Shown: one piece after another, positions 34,801-48,000 of the stretch
Layout of the letters: each line of letters starts with the position of its first letter
Position numbering within the stretch: position 1 is the first letter of the stretch
Source of the DNA: Pithys albifrons albifrons
Taxonomy: Eukaryota; Chordata; Aves; Passeriformes; Thamnophilidae
Direction: 5' to 3'
NCBI RefSeq assembly: GCF_047495875.1
Contig: NC_092497.1
Location: forward strand, 27,161,889-27,225,888
Length of the DNA stretch: 64,000 nucleotides
Notes under the pieces: generated by a model
What the model saw: the letters and a program-made list of their open reading frames with translations, nothing else
Database searches by the model: none
Told to the model about the DNA's origin: nothing
Position numbers and translations under genes: made by a program

Positions 34801-36260
34801 TCAGTGATACCTACTGCACTGTGGACAGTTGTCAGATATTATTATGCTTGGTATGTCATATTTAGTTAATATGAATATCGCTGTCTGTTTGACTGCAGTA
34901 ACTTCTAGGAAGGACATGTTGGGGAAATAATTGTAACAATAGAAACAACTACAACAACAATGACAATAACGTATTTTATTTATTATTAACATAATATATA
35001 AAATAGTAAATAAAAATCACTAGAAGAGCTACACATACTTCTTTTGGAGGAAGTTGTCCTGCATTGGTAGGTCCTGCAAAGTTTGTAGGCAATAATGATT
35101 TACTGTAATATAAATGTTGATTTCTCAACAATCTTTGGTCTTTCTTTTAGAATGGCTTTCACATGCTTCTTGTTAGTACATTTAGGATTCTCCATTCAAG
35201 CTTCTTTCAAAACTCACATGTACTGTTGAGGCCTCACTGCCAAGGTACAACAATAGGCTAAAATATGGCACTGACAGCCTTGTGCCAAAGGCTGCATTAC
35301 TTTTCCCATTATCTCAAACTTGTTAGTTATACAGGCAGTAACAGTCTATGTTTTGCCTGCAGCAGGAGAGGGTTGCTTGTTTTTTTATGGGACTTGGCAT
35401 CTCCTTGATCAGTGTCTGGAAATTTTGTAAAATGGTTGTGAATTTGCCTACAATGACCAAATCATGCCCAGGCTTACTCAGTTTGTAAAACATACATTTG
35501 TAGCTGAAAAAACAATCTCTGTACTCTACAAGAGATATTTATCTTGCCTATCTTGGCAAATAGCACGATGTGGTTTATGGTCAGTTTTAGTTAACAGTGG
35601 TGTCCCATAAATAAAGGAATTTATTTTACAGTCATGGCAAAAGGCCAAAGTCTCCTTCATTGTTTCAGCATATTTACATTCAGTTTTTGTTAGTGGCCGT
35701 GATGCATTAGCCACTTGTCTCCAGCTTCAACTGTGTTATTGAAAGAGTATTGTGCCAATATTCTTCTGGGATGCATCTATGAACAAGTTACTTTTGTACT
35801 TATTGTCATAGTACTTTAGGACTGGGGCCTCTTTAATTAAATCCTTCAGTTTCTCAAGCAGTTTCTTAAGGATTGCATCTGTTGTTTTAATGTTTTTGAG
35901 CAGTCATGCTCTATGGCTGCTAGTTCAGACAACTACATAAGTCATAAATTTCTCTATGTAAAGCAGTTCCAAGAAATTATTATACCACTTCTTTCTTTGT
36001 TCAAGCAATTACTCAGTGATGGCCCCAGCATTATGATGATCTTTGCCAGTTTCCCTTTTCTCCCGTCCACACTCTTTGCATGATACCCTCTTATCATCTG
36101 CATTTGTTTAGCTTCACCCCCACAGCACCAAATCTTTCCAAAGCTGCTCAATGCCCTTGATCATGGTCTTCCATTGTGCTGAGCCTCTGGGAATATGCTT
36201 GATTCATGTGGAGCCTGACAGAGGGATACCTCATTCAAAATGAGATTTCAATACCCTGAC
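34801..36260 (-). pseudogene. Ty3/gypsy-like pol remnant (RT tail, RNase H, integrase)
   Basis: Read on the minus strand the order is correct for a Ty3/gypsy pol gene. Around 36200-36050 there are degenerate RT pieces. At about 35865-35735 comes a connection block, LKDLIKEAPVLKYYDNKY then NLFIDASQKNIGTILFQ. At 35714-35526 comes RNase H-like NASRPLTKTECKYAETMKE and NSFIYGTPLL...KTDHKP. At about 34925-34810 comes an integrase-core-like YFPNMSFLEVTAV...KYDIPSIIISDNCPQC, the segment that carries the second catalytic Asp. Many stops and frame changes separate the blocks. No YVDD box or LTR was found. The match rests on my recognition of these conserved blocks. Confidence 0.75.
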
Positions 36261-36872
36261 ACTGGCCTCTGCATAACAGAAATCTGTTTAACCAGCTCTT
36301 CAAGGATACCTGTGCTAGAGAAGTTTAACTACATAGCTTCACTGCATAGCTACATCATTCATCCTAGCAACTCATACTAGGACTTTAATAATGTACATAG
36401 TAGTGGTTCATTCGTTGATAGTTAGTTACATGAAATTCAAATACTTGTGCATTAACTTACATGCAGATCTGATCTCTTGTGTCTCTATTTTTCTTTTCTG
36501 AGCATATTAAATTCTGGACTGAACTGTAATCTCAATATAATGAAATACAAACAAAATTTGAAAAGCCATTTACTTTTATCTGAAAAGCTTTTGTTCATAC
36601 TGGAAAATACTTGTTCTATGACACCCAAATATTGTAGGTCTGGGAAGTTTGGTTGTTTTTTTTTTTTAGCTAATGACAAAGGAACATAACTCTGCGTAAG
36701 TAGTAAGCCTTTTTAGGTGAAGTCCTAGAAATTTTGATCAAAGTTTAAACCTCAGTAGCTAAACTATGCTCTGTAATTACTGATAGAATATCAAAAAGCT
36801 TCAGTTCAGTGCCATGAATACAGTCAGGTAGTCCAAGACACCTCAAGATGTAGTCTTTGGGGATTCAGATTT
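36261..36872. other. No recognisable gene
   Basis: AT-rich; may include further decayed Ty3/gypsy sequence at its left edge, but nothing is recognisable. Confidence 0.4.
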
Positions 36873-36877
36873 GTTAC

Positions 36878-37505
36878 TGTCCTAGTTCAGCAGGAGGGAC
36901 CAGCTAACCCTGTGTGGGGGTGATCAAAGCTGTGTATTCTACCCCCTCTATTCATTCCCCAAGGTCAATGGGCCATTAGCAGCAGCTGCCCAGGGAGCCA
37001 TTATCACCTTCACACCCAGCCTGAGGGGGGCGGAGCTGCTAAGGGGCCATCAACAGTTCAACACCCCCTGGCTCCCAGAGTTAATCACCCATTGTGTGAG
37101 TCCCCGCCCAGGGGGAGGGACTGAGTGCTCCCTGAGGGTACATAAGTGGTGGGTAAGAAGACCTCAGGAACTTCTCGTCGGATCCAGAGCAGCAGCAGGA
37201 CCTTGACAGGAGGAGATCACCGCTCTCGCCCAGACCACAGCCCTCGCCTGCACCAACAGGTTTTTCTTTTCCTTTTGCTCTGGACTTGAGGGAACCACAG
37301 GGGTCTCAGCACAAGGGCAAACAAACCCCCTTGGGTTTGTGCCCCAGGACACTGGGTTATACTGCTGGGGTATTGTGAGTTGAAAGCAATTTCCCTTGTG
37401 TGTCAGTGTTGTTATTGTAATATTATTATTAAATTTTAGGTCTGACTTATAATCTCTCTCGTGGTGAGTTCATTTCCCCTGCTGGTTCACCTTCAAACCA
37501 TCACT
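36878..37505 (+). repeat. Solo LTR, same family as the 61-kb provirus
   Basis: Begins TGTCCTAGTTCAGCAGGAGG and runs in parallel with the proviral LTR at 60981-61609 with roughly a dozen differences by eye over about 628 bases. It is flanked by the 5-base duplication GTTAC (36873-36877 and 37506-37510). The CA terminus reads CT here. A GC box (CCCCGCCCAGGGGGAGGG), TACATAAG and ATTAAA lie in promoter-to-poly(A) order. The high similarity implies recent activity. Confidence 0.9.
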
Positions 37506-37510
37506 GTTAC

Positions 37511-40500
37511 AGAGTGTCATCTGTGCTTGACATATTGTTCAGGTGTGGTTTGAAGGCCAACCATAATTAAATTAGTTAGTTTCCTCAGTGTTGATAATTT
37601 TAGCATACTAATTTTTAAACTGAGGTTTTTTTGATGGTCATTGATTATCAAATGATTTATGGGGTTTTTTTCAGGTAAAAATACTGACTCTAAACAAGTA
37701 TCCTACAAATTACTAGACCTCTTCTAAATTATTAACCAGCTGGACTCTTTAAATTAACTTTGAAGGCAAGCAACTCTTGAGGCAATTTGCCCATTTTTCT
37801 GCTGTAGCCAGTCAACCAGCATTTTGAAAAGCTTGTTATATTACTCTTCTCTTTTTCTATTTTAAGGCAAAAATCTTCAGGGCTTGAACTTGAGAAAAGT
37901 TCTCACTAGTTTCACAGTATGCTTTCCAGCATGACATTGTCATGATTTAGCTTGTTTTGTGGGGTAAATGTTTTTTACTCAGACACCTAAAGAGAGATGA
38001 TATAAAAAAGAACCCCAATTTTTTAAATGTCTTGGAAAATGTAGTCTGTGAATCAGAATTAGGAAATATTCCAGTGCATTATGCAGTGTCATCCAGTTAC
38101 CAGCCCATGATTCAGACTTGGAACTGAGGTAAAGGAGCCAGGGAAGCACACTATCACCCGTCTTGCCTTCTCAAGGATGTCAAAAGGTGCTACATCAAAA
38201 GTCCACTGTAGCAAAAGTGTACAGCAGCAAAGGTCTGCAGCAGTACCTCCCTTCTGCCCACCTGTCTCCTCAGCTTCCTGGACAGCAAGAGATAAAGCTG
38301 CCAAAGGAAAAACTGAGCAGGTTTGCTGAAATATAAAAAGCTGCCACCATCTCCTCTTCCTTTCTATGCCATAGCAGTTCTCATCACTGCATAGTGTCAC
38401 CTCAATGATAAGCCAACAGGATTTGGCCACACACCCCCTCAATCCTTTCACCCATGAGTCAAATATGATTGCTTTACTTCCCAGTGAAGTATCTGTTTTT
38501 CCATGGCCAACAGGATCCCAGGAGAATTTTAGCTGATCTTTTCACTAGACCACACAAGTGACCTGTGTTGGCATCTAATCCCCAGCAACAGAAAGGCTGA
38601 ATCTCCATCTAGAAGTTTTGAGGGAGCTGTTTGTGAAGCAATGAACAACTGGAAGTCATTAACTTCCCTCTGAATAAAAACAAAACAAGAAAGCCAAGCT
38701 TTGTTGTGTCTATGTGCCTTCAATTTCTCACTCTAAACAGTGTTCATATTCTTAAGATGTTGCAGAAAATAGTTTATTCCAAGTAAATACAGGAAATTCC
38801 TTTTTGGTCTTCCAATAGGTCCTGGAAAAACTGCTGCTGCGCGTTGAGGTATGTGTGCTCAGATCAGTGATCTAATAACCTCTCTTCATTAAAGAATAAT
38901 CAAATACAGTTGTGTTTTTTTCTGAAACTGGATGACTGAAAGAACAGCAGAGTTGTACTGAAAGCCCAAACAGCAGGCTCTGCTCAATAAAAACAAACCT
39001 GTAACAATTATGGGGGCATTGTGTCTTTGCCAGGTATTTTGGTGAAAGACAGGATTAAACAGTCAGCTTATCATTGTGAAATTATCAGAAGGAACAGCTG
39101 GATCTGGCCTGGACTGATTCCAACTGGCCTATTACATTATTGGACCAAAAAGAATGCAAGAAGACTTTTCTGTGTACTTGAAAGCCAGGTTGCAGTCAGA
39201 CATCAGGAAGCTTCAGAAGGTGAATTTGGTCCATTACACTAACCACAATCATCTCCAACTGCTGTGTCTCCTAACAATGACCAAAAAAACTACCTGGTGA
39301 GGGAAGGAGAGGCAAGACAAGTGGTGATTGCTGTACAAAGGAATATAATTGCATTGAAATGCATTTTGGGGGGATCAGTGCTTGATAGTTTATGTCTACT
39401 AATTTTTAGCTAGTTATTTTCAGCTTTTCCAGCCAAACTCTTGTTTTGAACTGTTTAAAACTGAAAGCAGTAAACTGGAAGTTAATGAAGTTACATAAAC
39501 ACAGAATCCCAACTGAAAAAAAAAAAGATCAGGCTCTTTTAAGCAATGTACTTTATTCTAGGGACCTTAGCATGAACTCAGATGGTGAAATCCTTGCAGG
39601 CTGATCTGTTCAAAAGTTGAAATATCTTTTTGTAAATCTCCTCTATTATACATGAAGGCTTTATTATGTACCAACGTGTATTTAATTTTTGTCTTTGGAA
39701 TGGTTTGCATTAGTGTTCCTCAGTGCACATCCAATTTAGATTTAATAAGATAGTGCTTGTCCATTAATAAAATAACAATAATTAAAAACATATTTCTTGC
39801 CTTTAAAATTCTATGCACTCAGTATATTTTCTTTATCTCTAAAAGTCTGTTTTTAATGATCAGTTGGAATTACTTTTATGCAGGAAAACTGTTTTTAATA
39901 AATGAAAATTAACTATACTTTTGTAAACTTTAATTTTATAAGAGTAAAGAGACTAAACAAATCTCACACAGTTTGAGCATAAGCATCAAGGTAGAAGCAG
40001 ATTAAAATTTCAAATACAAAATATGAAAAAATAACTTACTGGCAGAGTTAAATGCAGTCATTTTAAAATATCTCTATTTTAATCTATTTCACTCTGTGTG
40101 ATTAATTATTTCTCTTTCATATAACCCAGTTAGAGTCCTAAAAGGAAGGAGTTTATTTTGATTTCAAAGGTTTTTTTAATTCACAGCCCACAGAAATGGG
40201 AGACTGTAACTGTGAGCTCTTCCCTCAGAGCTCTGCTCTTCCTGTACATCAGAGCCCCATCAAGCCCAATTTGGAATGTTCCCCACTTTGGCTGTTCATC
40301 CCATATCCCTGGTGGAGTTTGGAAATGAAGTGTGGGTCACCCTCTTAACCTGCTGCCTTTCCTCGCAGGGTGTAACACCCTGCCACCTGTGTCTGGCCAG
40401 ACCAAAAATGGAGCAGGGGAGTTTGGAGGCAGAGGCATGAATGTGATGTAAATCCTGTTCTTTCTTCCTGAGAGGCCAGAGGGACAACTAGTGGCACAAA

Positions 40501-43148
40501 CTTTGTAAGTCACCTAGCGCTAATGTCCAGGGCTGCCCTGAAGAACTTTATTGACACAGAAAAATACTGGAAGCTCAACTGGATTTGAAGGATGTGACTA
40601 AGACACACAATGTTTGAAGATAATTCCAGATGTGTCTGGCTATGAACTTGTCCTGAAATGTATGAGGTCTAATTACCAGCTGAGTTTATCATGGGTCACG
40701 AAGCCAAAAATCATGAACTGAAATAGTGTATAGCCTATTCCCTCCCTTCACAATAAAGCCCTTTCTCTGTTACTAGCTGATTGTACACATAAGTGAAGAT
40801 CAAGACACTGTCCTGTAGATATTTTGAAACTAATAAGAAATGGTGACTACATCAAGCAAAATACTTGCAAGGAGGTTTCATTATGGTGGGATCAAAGGAT
40901 AGATAAAAGGGGGTTTTATTTATAAACCACTTCTATTCTTTAACCCACTGGGGGCTGTCATAGTATAAAAGACAACCCTTTCCTTGACCTTTCTGTGGAG
41001 CTTTATGAAAAAAAAAAGCATGAGACGAGATTATAAAAGCATTATGTGAATTTTAGAAATAGAAAAGTCATTGTACTCAGACCCATAAACCTACAAGCAC
41101 AATTAACATCACATGCAAAATGCAAGGATAACTTGATGATTAGTTTATCTTAAAATTATTAAGAGGTTAACTATGTTGCAATCTGCTCAGAGTGTAAGAT
41201 ATGTAAAAAAATTTGTCTCCTTTGCCTAAGATAATTTCTTCTTCAGTGTCAAGTTTCCAAGTTTTCTCTGACTTTCCAAAAATACTGGTATGTGTACTTT
41301 TATTGGTAGAATATGACCACATCTCACTCATAAGACATGCTTTTTTAATTTTGCTCTAAAACAATTGCTTTGCATTTTCATTAATGCCTACAGTAGCATC
41401 ACCGGTACAATTAAAATATAATTCAAAAAATATTTGCAGTCTGTTAACATTTCTTCAACTATGCACAGTTGCTAAATCCTACACTGAACTAAAACCACCT
41501 TTTTTATTCTAGTGTACATCTGATATGTAGATTTAAATTAATCTCTTTCTAGGCACCAGTAACTACATTCACAGAGACTGACACTTTAATTGTCTGTGTC
41601 CAAAATTTTGATCCTTCAGCCTCCTGTTCTGGTGCTGCCTAAATTGAAAGGAAGCCAAACTTTTTTTGCTCTTCTATTCCCCCACATAAAACCTCCAGGG
41701 TGTTTACACATTTACCACACACTCGGTACGTGTGCAATCAGACAATCCTGCCCAGTAGCCCAAAATGTGTCCTGCTCTTGCCCTGCCTGTCAAGCATCCT
41801 TCCTGCCTTAGGCAGTGTTTTGAAACTTGCCTACTAAACTGTCTCTTGTGCAAAATAACCAGGCCACACTGCTCATGCAGAACAGAAAATATAGCTGAGA
41901 ATAGGAGGGAGAAACCAGGGTGCATATTCCTACCTTGCACAGGTAGAGTAGGATTTCAACCAAACCCCACAGAGCAAGAGCATTAAACCACTGGGAAAGC
42001 CAGCAGCAGGAATGGAACTCCAGCCAAGGCTTTTTTTCTGTGTATGTTTACTGAAAACCAACAGTCTGGACAAGGTTCCAGTCACAGCTCCTGCCTCTGA
42101 ATCCAAGTGGAAGAGGTTGGATACCAATTGCTTTTGAGGCCAATGTTTGGATGGCCTCTGTTCCACACCTTGCTATTCCCTGCTTATCTCAGAAGCTCCC
42201 TGCTTCCTTATACATTTCCTTATGTGGCCTAATCAAAGGCTGAGAAGTCTACAAATGATAAGAGGCTTGGGAATAACACCAATACACAGAAGCAATGCTC
42301 CTTTAGTATGTATAGTACTATATGTTGCTTGGCCAGTTGTAATAATTGCTCTCTATTTTGTTAACTTGTTGACCTCTACCTGAAAACCCCAGTTATGATT
42401 ATGATTTAGGCTATATCCTGTTTAAAGGCGGAAGCCTGTTCAAGGGCAGTCCAATTTCTGCTCCTGACTGATTGAAGATATTCAGACATGAAGGAACAAC
42501 TGATAATATCAGGTGTTTATGGTTCAGTCTTGTAAACAGCTTTTATGTAAACAATACTTTGAGTTCAATGGGTTGTCCTGTCTGTAACATCAGACAGACA
42601 ATTCTGATTTTGCATGCCTTTTGTAACTTGGAGAATTGACATGAGCTGCTCCATTTTAGCATCAATGGGCATCTTTGTTGTTTTGGAGATGTGAAATGGA
42701 AATGCTGAACTGTCTCATGGTAGACAACTTTCTTGCTGAGAGACTGCTGCCAAAACACATTCATACAAACACACTATCCTGAGATTTCTAACTCAATTTG
42801 CCAGTCTGTCCATTCTGACAAGGTCTGAAGGAATTTGTACTTTGCCTTCTTCTTCAAGCTAGACAAAACTTCTGAGACTCACATAGCGTGTCTCCAGGCT
42901 ATAAGTCAGGGTCAACACCCTACTCAGCGCATCTCACTGAACTGAACTGAAATTGCATTTAGGGTATGTCTTCAGATGTGTTTGTTAGCAAAGACAAACA
43001 TAACTGACCGGTTTTCTGCTGACATATCCATTTATTGTAGACCTGAATCAGTGGAAAATATGCATGGCTGACATGAGAGACCCGTGGTATTTCTGTTTTT
43101 AACTCTGTCCAGAAGAGGTGTATGAAGAAACAGGGTTAAAAAGGAGAA
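37511..43148. other. No recognisable gene over about 5.6 kb
   Basis: Short ORFs only. At about 40130-40500 the minus strand has AATAAACTCC downstream of a GC-richer segment, which could be an old LTR, but ends are not visible. An LTR-free, unique-looking region otherwise. Confidence 0.45.
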
Positions 43149-44492
43149 GGGCGGGCGGGCGGGAGGGAGGGAGGAAGGGAGGGAGGGAGGAAGTGCGGAA
43201 GTGCGGACGTGTGGAAGTGCGGAAGGAAGTGCGGAAGTGCGGACGTGTGGAAGTGCGGAAGGAAGTGCGGAAGGAAGTGCGGAAGGAAGTGCGGAAGGAA
43301 GTGCAGAAGTGCGGAAGGAAGTGCGGAAGGAAGTGCGGAAGTGCGGAAGGAAGTGCGGAAGTGCGGAAGGAAGTGCGGAAGTGCAGAAGGAAGGAAGTGC
43401 GGAAGGAAGGAAGGAAGTGCGGAAGGAAGGAAGGAAGTGCGGAAGGAAGGAAGTGCGGAAGGAAGTGCGGAAGGAAGGAAGTGCGGAAGGAAGGAAGTGC
43501 GGAAGGAAGGAAGTGCGGAAGGAAGGAAGTGCGGAAGGAAGTGCGGAAGGAAGTGCGGAAGGAAGGAAGTGCGGAAGTGCGGAAGGAAGTGCGGAAGGAA
43601 GTGCGGAAGGAAGTGCGGAAGGAAGGAAGGAAGTGCGGAAGGAAGTGCGGAAGGAAGTGCGGAAGGAAGTGCGGAAGGAAGGAAGGAAGGAAGGAAGGAA
43701 GGAAGGAAGGAAGGAAGGAAGGAAGGAAGGAAGGAAGGAAGGAAGGAAGGAAGGAAGGAAGGAAGTGCGGAAGGAAGGAAGTGCGGAAGGAAGTGCGGAA
43801 GGAAGTGCGGAAGGAAGTGCGGAAGGAAGTGCGGAAGGAAGTGCGGAAGGAAGTGCGGAAGGAAGTGCGGAAGGAAGGAAGGAAGTGCGGAAGGAAGGAA
43901 GTGCGGAAGGAAGGAAGTGCGGAAGGAAGTGCGGAAGGAAGTGCGGAAGTGCGGAAGTGCGGAAGTGCGGAAGTGCGGAAGTGCGGAAGTGCGGAAGGAA
44001 GGAAGGAAGGAAGGAAGGAAGGAAGGAAGGAAGGAAGGAAGGAAGGAAGGAAGGAAGGAAGGAAGGAAGGAAGGAAGGAAGGAAGGAAGGAAGGAAGGAA
44101 GTGCGGAAGGAAGGAAGTGCGGAAGGAAGGAAGGAAGGAAGTGCGGAAGGAAGGAAGTGCGGAAGGAAGGAAGGAAGTGCGGAAGGAAGGAAGGAAGTGC
44201 GGAAGGAAGGAAGTGCGGAAGGAAGGAAGTGCGGAAGGAAGTGCGGAAGGAAGGAAGTGCGGAAGGAAGGAAGTGCGGAAGGAAGGAAGGAAGGAAGGAA
44301 GTGCGGAAGGAAGGAAGGGAGGAAGGGAGGGAGGGAGGGAGGGAGGGTAGGAGGGAGGGAGGGAAGGAGGGAGGAAGGGAAGGAGGGAGGGAGGGAGGGA
44401 GGGAGGGAGGGAGGGAGGGAGGGAGGGAGGGAGGGAGGGAGGGAGGGAGGGAGGGAGGGAGGGAGGGAGGGAGGGAGGGAGGGAGGGAGGGA
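43149..44492 (+). repeat. 1.34-kb purine-rich GGAA / GGAAGTGC / GGGA array
   Basis: A hierarchical microsatellite. Starts with GGGC/GGGA (43149-43190), then mixed GGAAGTGC and GGAAGGAAGTGC units, pure GGAA runs at about 43677-43764 and 43996-44100, further mixed units, and a final GGGA tract from about 44316. Because the units contain no stop codons, frames of over 400 codons are open on both strands; these are artefacts. See findings for the ETS-site and G-quadruplex observations. Confidence 0.98.
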
Positions 44493-45596
44493 TGGATTTT
44501 GGAGCTACCTTCTTTCAGAGACATGTGTTTCTTCTTAAGCTTGAACTCTCCTTAATACCAGCTCTTCAGATCTGAAGACGATTTGTGCTGATATCAACAG
44601 GAAATTCTGTTGTTATGTCAATGAATGTATCATGACCAAAATTTAAACTGACATGTGCTCAGCTATAAGTGATTTTGCTTTAGGGTGCCTGTAATCAGAA
44701 TTAAAGCCTTCTGCTTCAAGATAAAGTTCAGACAAAATTTCCACTGCAATTGATACCATTTACCTTAACAAGAACTATGTAGGAGTGGGCCGGCATAACA
44801 CACAGGTCTAGGATACAGTTTTGTGTAACTGGAACAGAGGATTATAGTCAATGCCAAATAACACTAAGAATTATGTCAGTGTTCTGTATTATTTTCATAT
44901 TAAATTTCATAAGATTCCAAGTAAACTAGTTCTAGCATTCCCCTAGCACTCTGAGTCTCACTCAGTCACCAGAGATGAAAATGCCATGCATCAGCATCCA
45001 TAAGGATAGGCATTGCACTTGAAAAGTCAGGTTGCTCATGGGACTGTACCAGAATTAGTTCTTGGAAAATTATAAAATATATTTTTTTCCATGTTGGCAA
45101 CTTTACTCTATTTTGAATATTTCTTTCATGTTTTCTCACAATAAACGGTTTCTCTCATTTTATACTCGAAAAGTAGCTCAGTTACGAGTTATGAGTTTAT
45201 TGGTTGCAGTAGGTAGGACAAAATCATCTGCTCACTTCCAATTCCAATGAGAATGAACAATCCTAAGAAAGGGCTGGTGACTCAAAATCTGTGATTTTGT
45301 TCTTTCTCAGCTATGTCCACTGGCTTGATATAAATCAACACCACTTCCCACAAGCTTTACCTGATGCTAATGTGTAACAGGCACTGAACAGGTCTCACAG
45401 TGCTTTGCAAGAGAAGGTGGAGTGAATTTCCACCAAGTCAGTGAGGAGTAAAGACTGGCCTCCTTAGTCCAGGGTCCTTCCATACTGTGGCTGTTTGAAG
45501 CCTACTCTGCTACCGCTCTAAATCAGATGATACTCTTGGTAGTAGTCTTCTTACTGACTTTGATCAGAAACAGTTCTTTCTCAGTGGAATCCAGGG
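44493..45596. other. No recognisable gene
   Basis: Short ORFs only. Confidence 0.5.
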
Positions 45597-45856
45597 AAAG
45601 GGCAAAGGCAGCAGGCACTATCAGAAATACAGAAAATTCCATTTCAATATAAGAAGAAACTCACTTTTTTTCAATGGTGAGAGTGGTCAAACACTGGAAT
45701 GGATGTTCCAGAGAAGTTGTGGGATCTCAGTCCTCAGAAACAGTCAAAACCCAACCAGGCATGGCTATGAGCAACCTGCTGTGATTGATCCTTTAGGGGG
45801 GTTTGATGGGTTGATCTACAGAGCTGCTTGCCAAACTCAGTGATTCTGTGTTCATA
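45597..45856 (+). mobile_element. CR1 LINE 3' end fragment
   Basis: Shows the CR1 ORF2 C-terminal and 3' UTR pattern: AATATAAGAAGAAACTC, GTGGTCAAACACTGGAATGG, AGAGAAGTTGTGGGATCTC, CAACCTGCTGTGATTGATCC, GGGGTTTGATGG and the terminal GTGATTCTGTG repeats. 5'-truncated, as most CR1 copies are. Confidence 0.85.
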
Positions 45857-48000
45857 ATCTGTCCATTTACCTAAACAAATGAAAACTTCATATTAATGGC
45901 TGTGAATCTGAAATAGGTTTTTTTCAGCTTGGATTCTGAGGAAACTGCACACTTGGGAGAGGGGTGTTTCATATAACAACCAGGTCCACATCTGAGCTCA
46001 GGATAACTAGAAAGCAGCACCAACTCTTTGACAATTAGGAATATCTTAATCTGTTGTCTTTGCTTAGTTGAAAACACACGAGTGGATGATATCAGTTTAT
46101 AGTCTGAGAATTTAGTCTGTGGTTAATCTTGCAAACCTCCCATGCTGCTGGAAGGTCACTGTCTCTTCAGCTGGGCTACCTCCTGGCTGCCTGACATGCA
46201 TAACTAGGTTTCTCAATAATTTCCAAACAAGTTTTCTTCCTGTTTAGATACAAGGCTTACATTCACCAACCAGCTGGAGAAGTTCCATTAATTTTTCTTG
46301 GTAGACCCAAATAGTTCTCTCAACCTCAAGAGGGAACCAAATAGAAATCAACATAGTGCTGGGGGCTCTACTTGATTTTCCTGTTTTGCAAGGCTGGGGT
46401 AGAGGGCAAAAGAGAAGTAACTGGCCTTTGCTCTGTAGCCCAGGGGCCTGGGCTCAGTGTGGCCATATGCATCCCTCCTGCCATGCTGCTCATGCTGCAG
46501 ACTGACAGTTGCAGATGGGTTAGATCATTTCCAAGTAAATTCTCAGTTAAATCTAGGAAAGATGGTGGGTCAGAGGCTCTGCATTCATGAACTCATCTGA
46601 ACCATTGTATTTCAAACTGAACCTGAATTGAAAATTACTTCAGTGCAAACCCCAGCTTGACTTGTGTACCTGGTACTATGTCAGAGAGTAACCATCTTAG
46701 ATTGAAAACTTGAGGCTGGGCCTGTACTTTACGGAGCAGAGATGAGGCTGAGGACCAGCCAGACTCAACAAAAAAGGACAGAAAGACTTTGAGAACTGTG
46801 AGAAACCAGACTGCTGACTCTTAGTTCACTGTCATGCAAATGCACTGCAGCGCTTGAGGGACCATCCTGGCCCGGCACTAAGTCTAAATGAGACAGTGTG
46901 CATGGAAGTGTCTGATAGGCTCTACACTTAACCAGGTGAGCCTGCCCCAGGAGGGGGCTTTAGTGCTAATCACCCTTGTTTATTTTTCATCACTTGCAAC
47001 CATGATGAACTTCCCACTATGAAATCACATTCTGCCGCCTTCTGCTGCACTAGAGAATCATCAGCTATTAGCAACTTTTCCCTTTTGATTTGTTTTCAGA
47101 TAAAGCAGATAGATTTGGTGTATCAAGCTTCCCACCACCGGGCATGTTTGATGGATCATTCATTCAGTGAATCATATAGCTCTTTTGAACTATTCCCCAT
47201 TTTACAACATCAGTTTTAAGTGGGAACATTGGATTTGGACATACTACTGCATTTGTTCACATCAAGTTACAACAGTAACTGGGGCTAGTTTGAGTGGCTT
47301 AAAGAGAAAATATCTGCTTTTTCCCTATGTTTATGTTCAGCCTAGTCAAAATAATGACCCCAGCTGAAAGAGTAAGACTGTTACTGCTATTCAATTAATT
47401 TATTTTTATTTACCAAAGGTCCAACTTCTAGACACCTGTATAAATAAGATTTGAGGAAAAGATAAATGTTCTGTCTTTATTTGTTCTGGCTCAAACACCC
47501 TAATATTTCATTGAGAAGAAAAATGTAAATGAGTGTTTTAGTTTGCTCTGCAGATCCAGAAATCTTAATTGAAGAGACGAGGTCAGGGACATGGGATCTT
47601 CCATGGTGACTTTCCCTTTTAGTGCTGCTTGAAGAAATCTCTTTTCAAGTGGAAGGAATTACTGCATTCAGAGTTTACTTTCATCTCTCCCATGATAGCA
47701 TCACAAAGGAGAAAGTGAATGATCTGTCATGATCAGCGGAAGGGATTGTACTGTTGGGAAGCAGACAGTCACCTGAATTTCCCATGTCACTGGAGGAAGA
47801 TCAATTAACACAGTTGTTTGAGTCACTGAGACCTGGAGGGAGGCCTACACAGAGGCAAATTTGCCTTCTGTTTTCTGTTGCTATAGTGTCCCATGTCACT
47901 TGAATCTCACACAAACATGCCTCTGCTGAGGACAAGCATCAAGTCATCTCTGTTGCTTACTGTCTAAGAAGGCCAGCTACATGGTTTCTATTAAATTGTT
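45857..48000. other. No recognisable gene
   Basis: Short ORFs only. Confidence 0.5.

Noticed and set aside
43149..44492. CRISPR-like or satellite array
   Set aside because: Units are 4-12 bases with no spacers; it is a microsatellite composite in a vertebrate genome.
43118..44555. Four overlapping ORFs of 410-462 codons on both strands
   Set aside because: They arise because GGAA, GGGA and GGAAGTGC repeats contain no stop codon in any frame; the products are pure repeats such as GRKEGRKE or LPSFLPSF.
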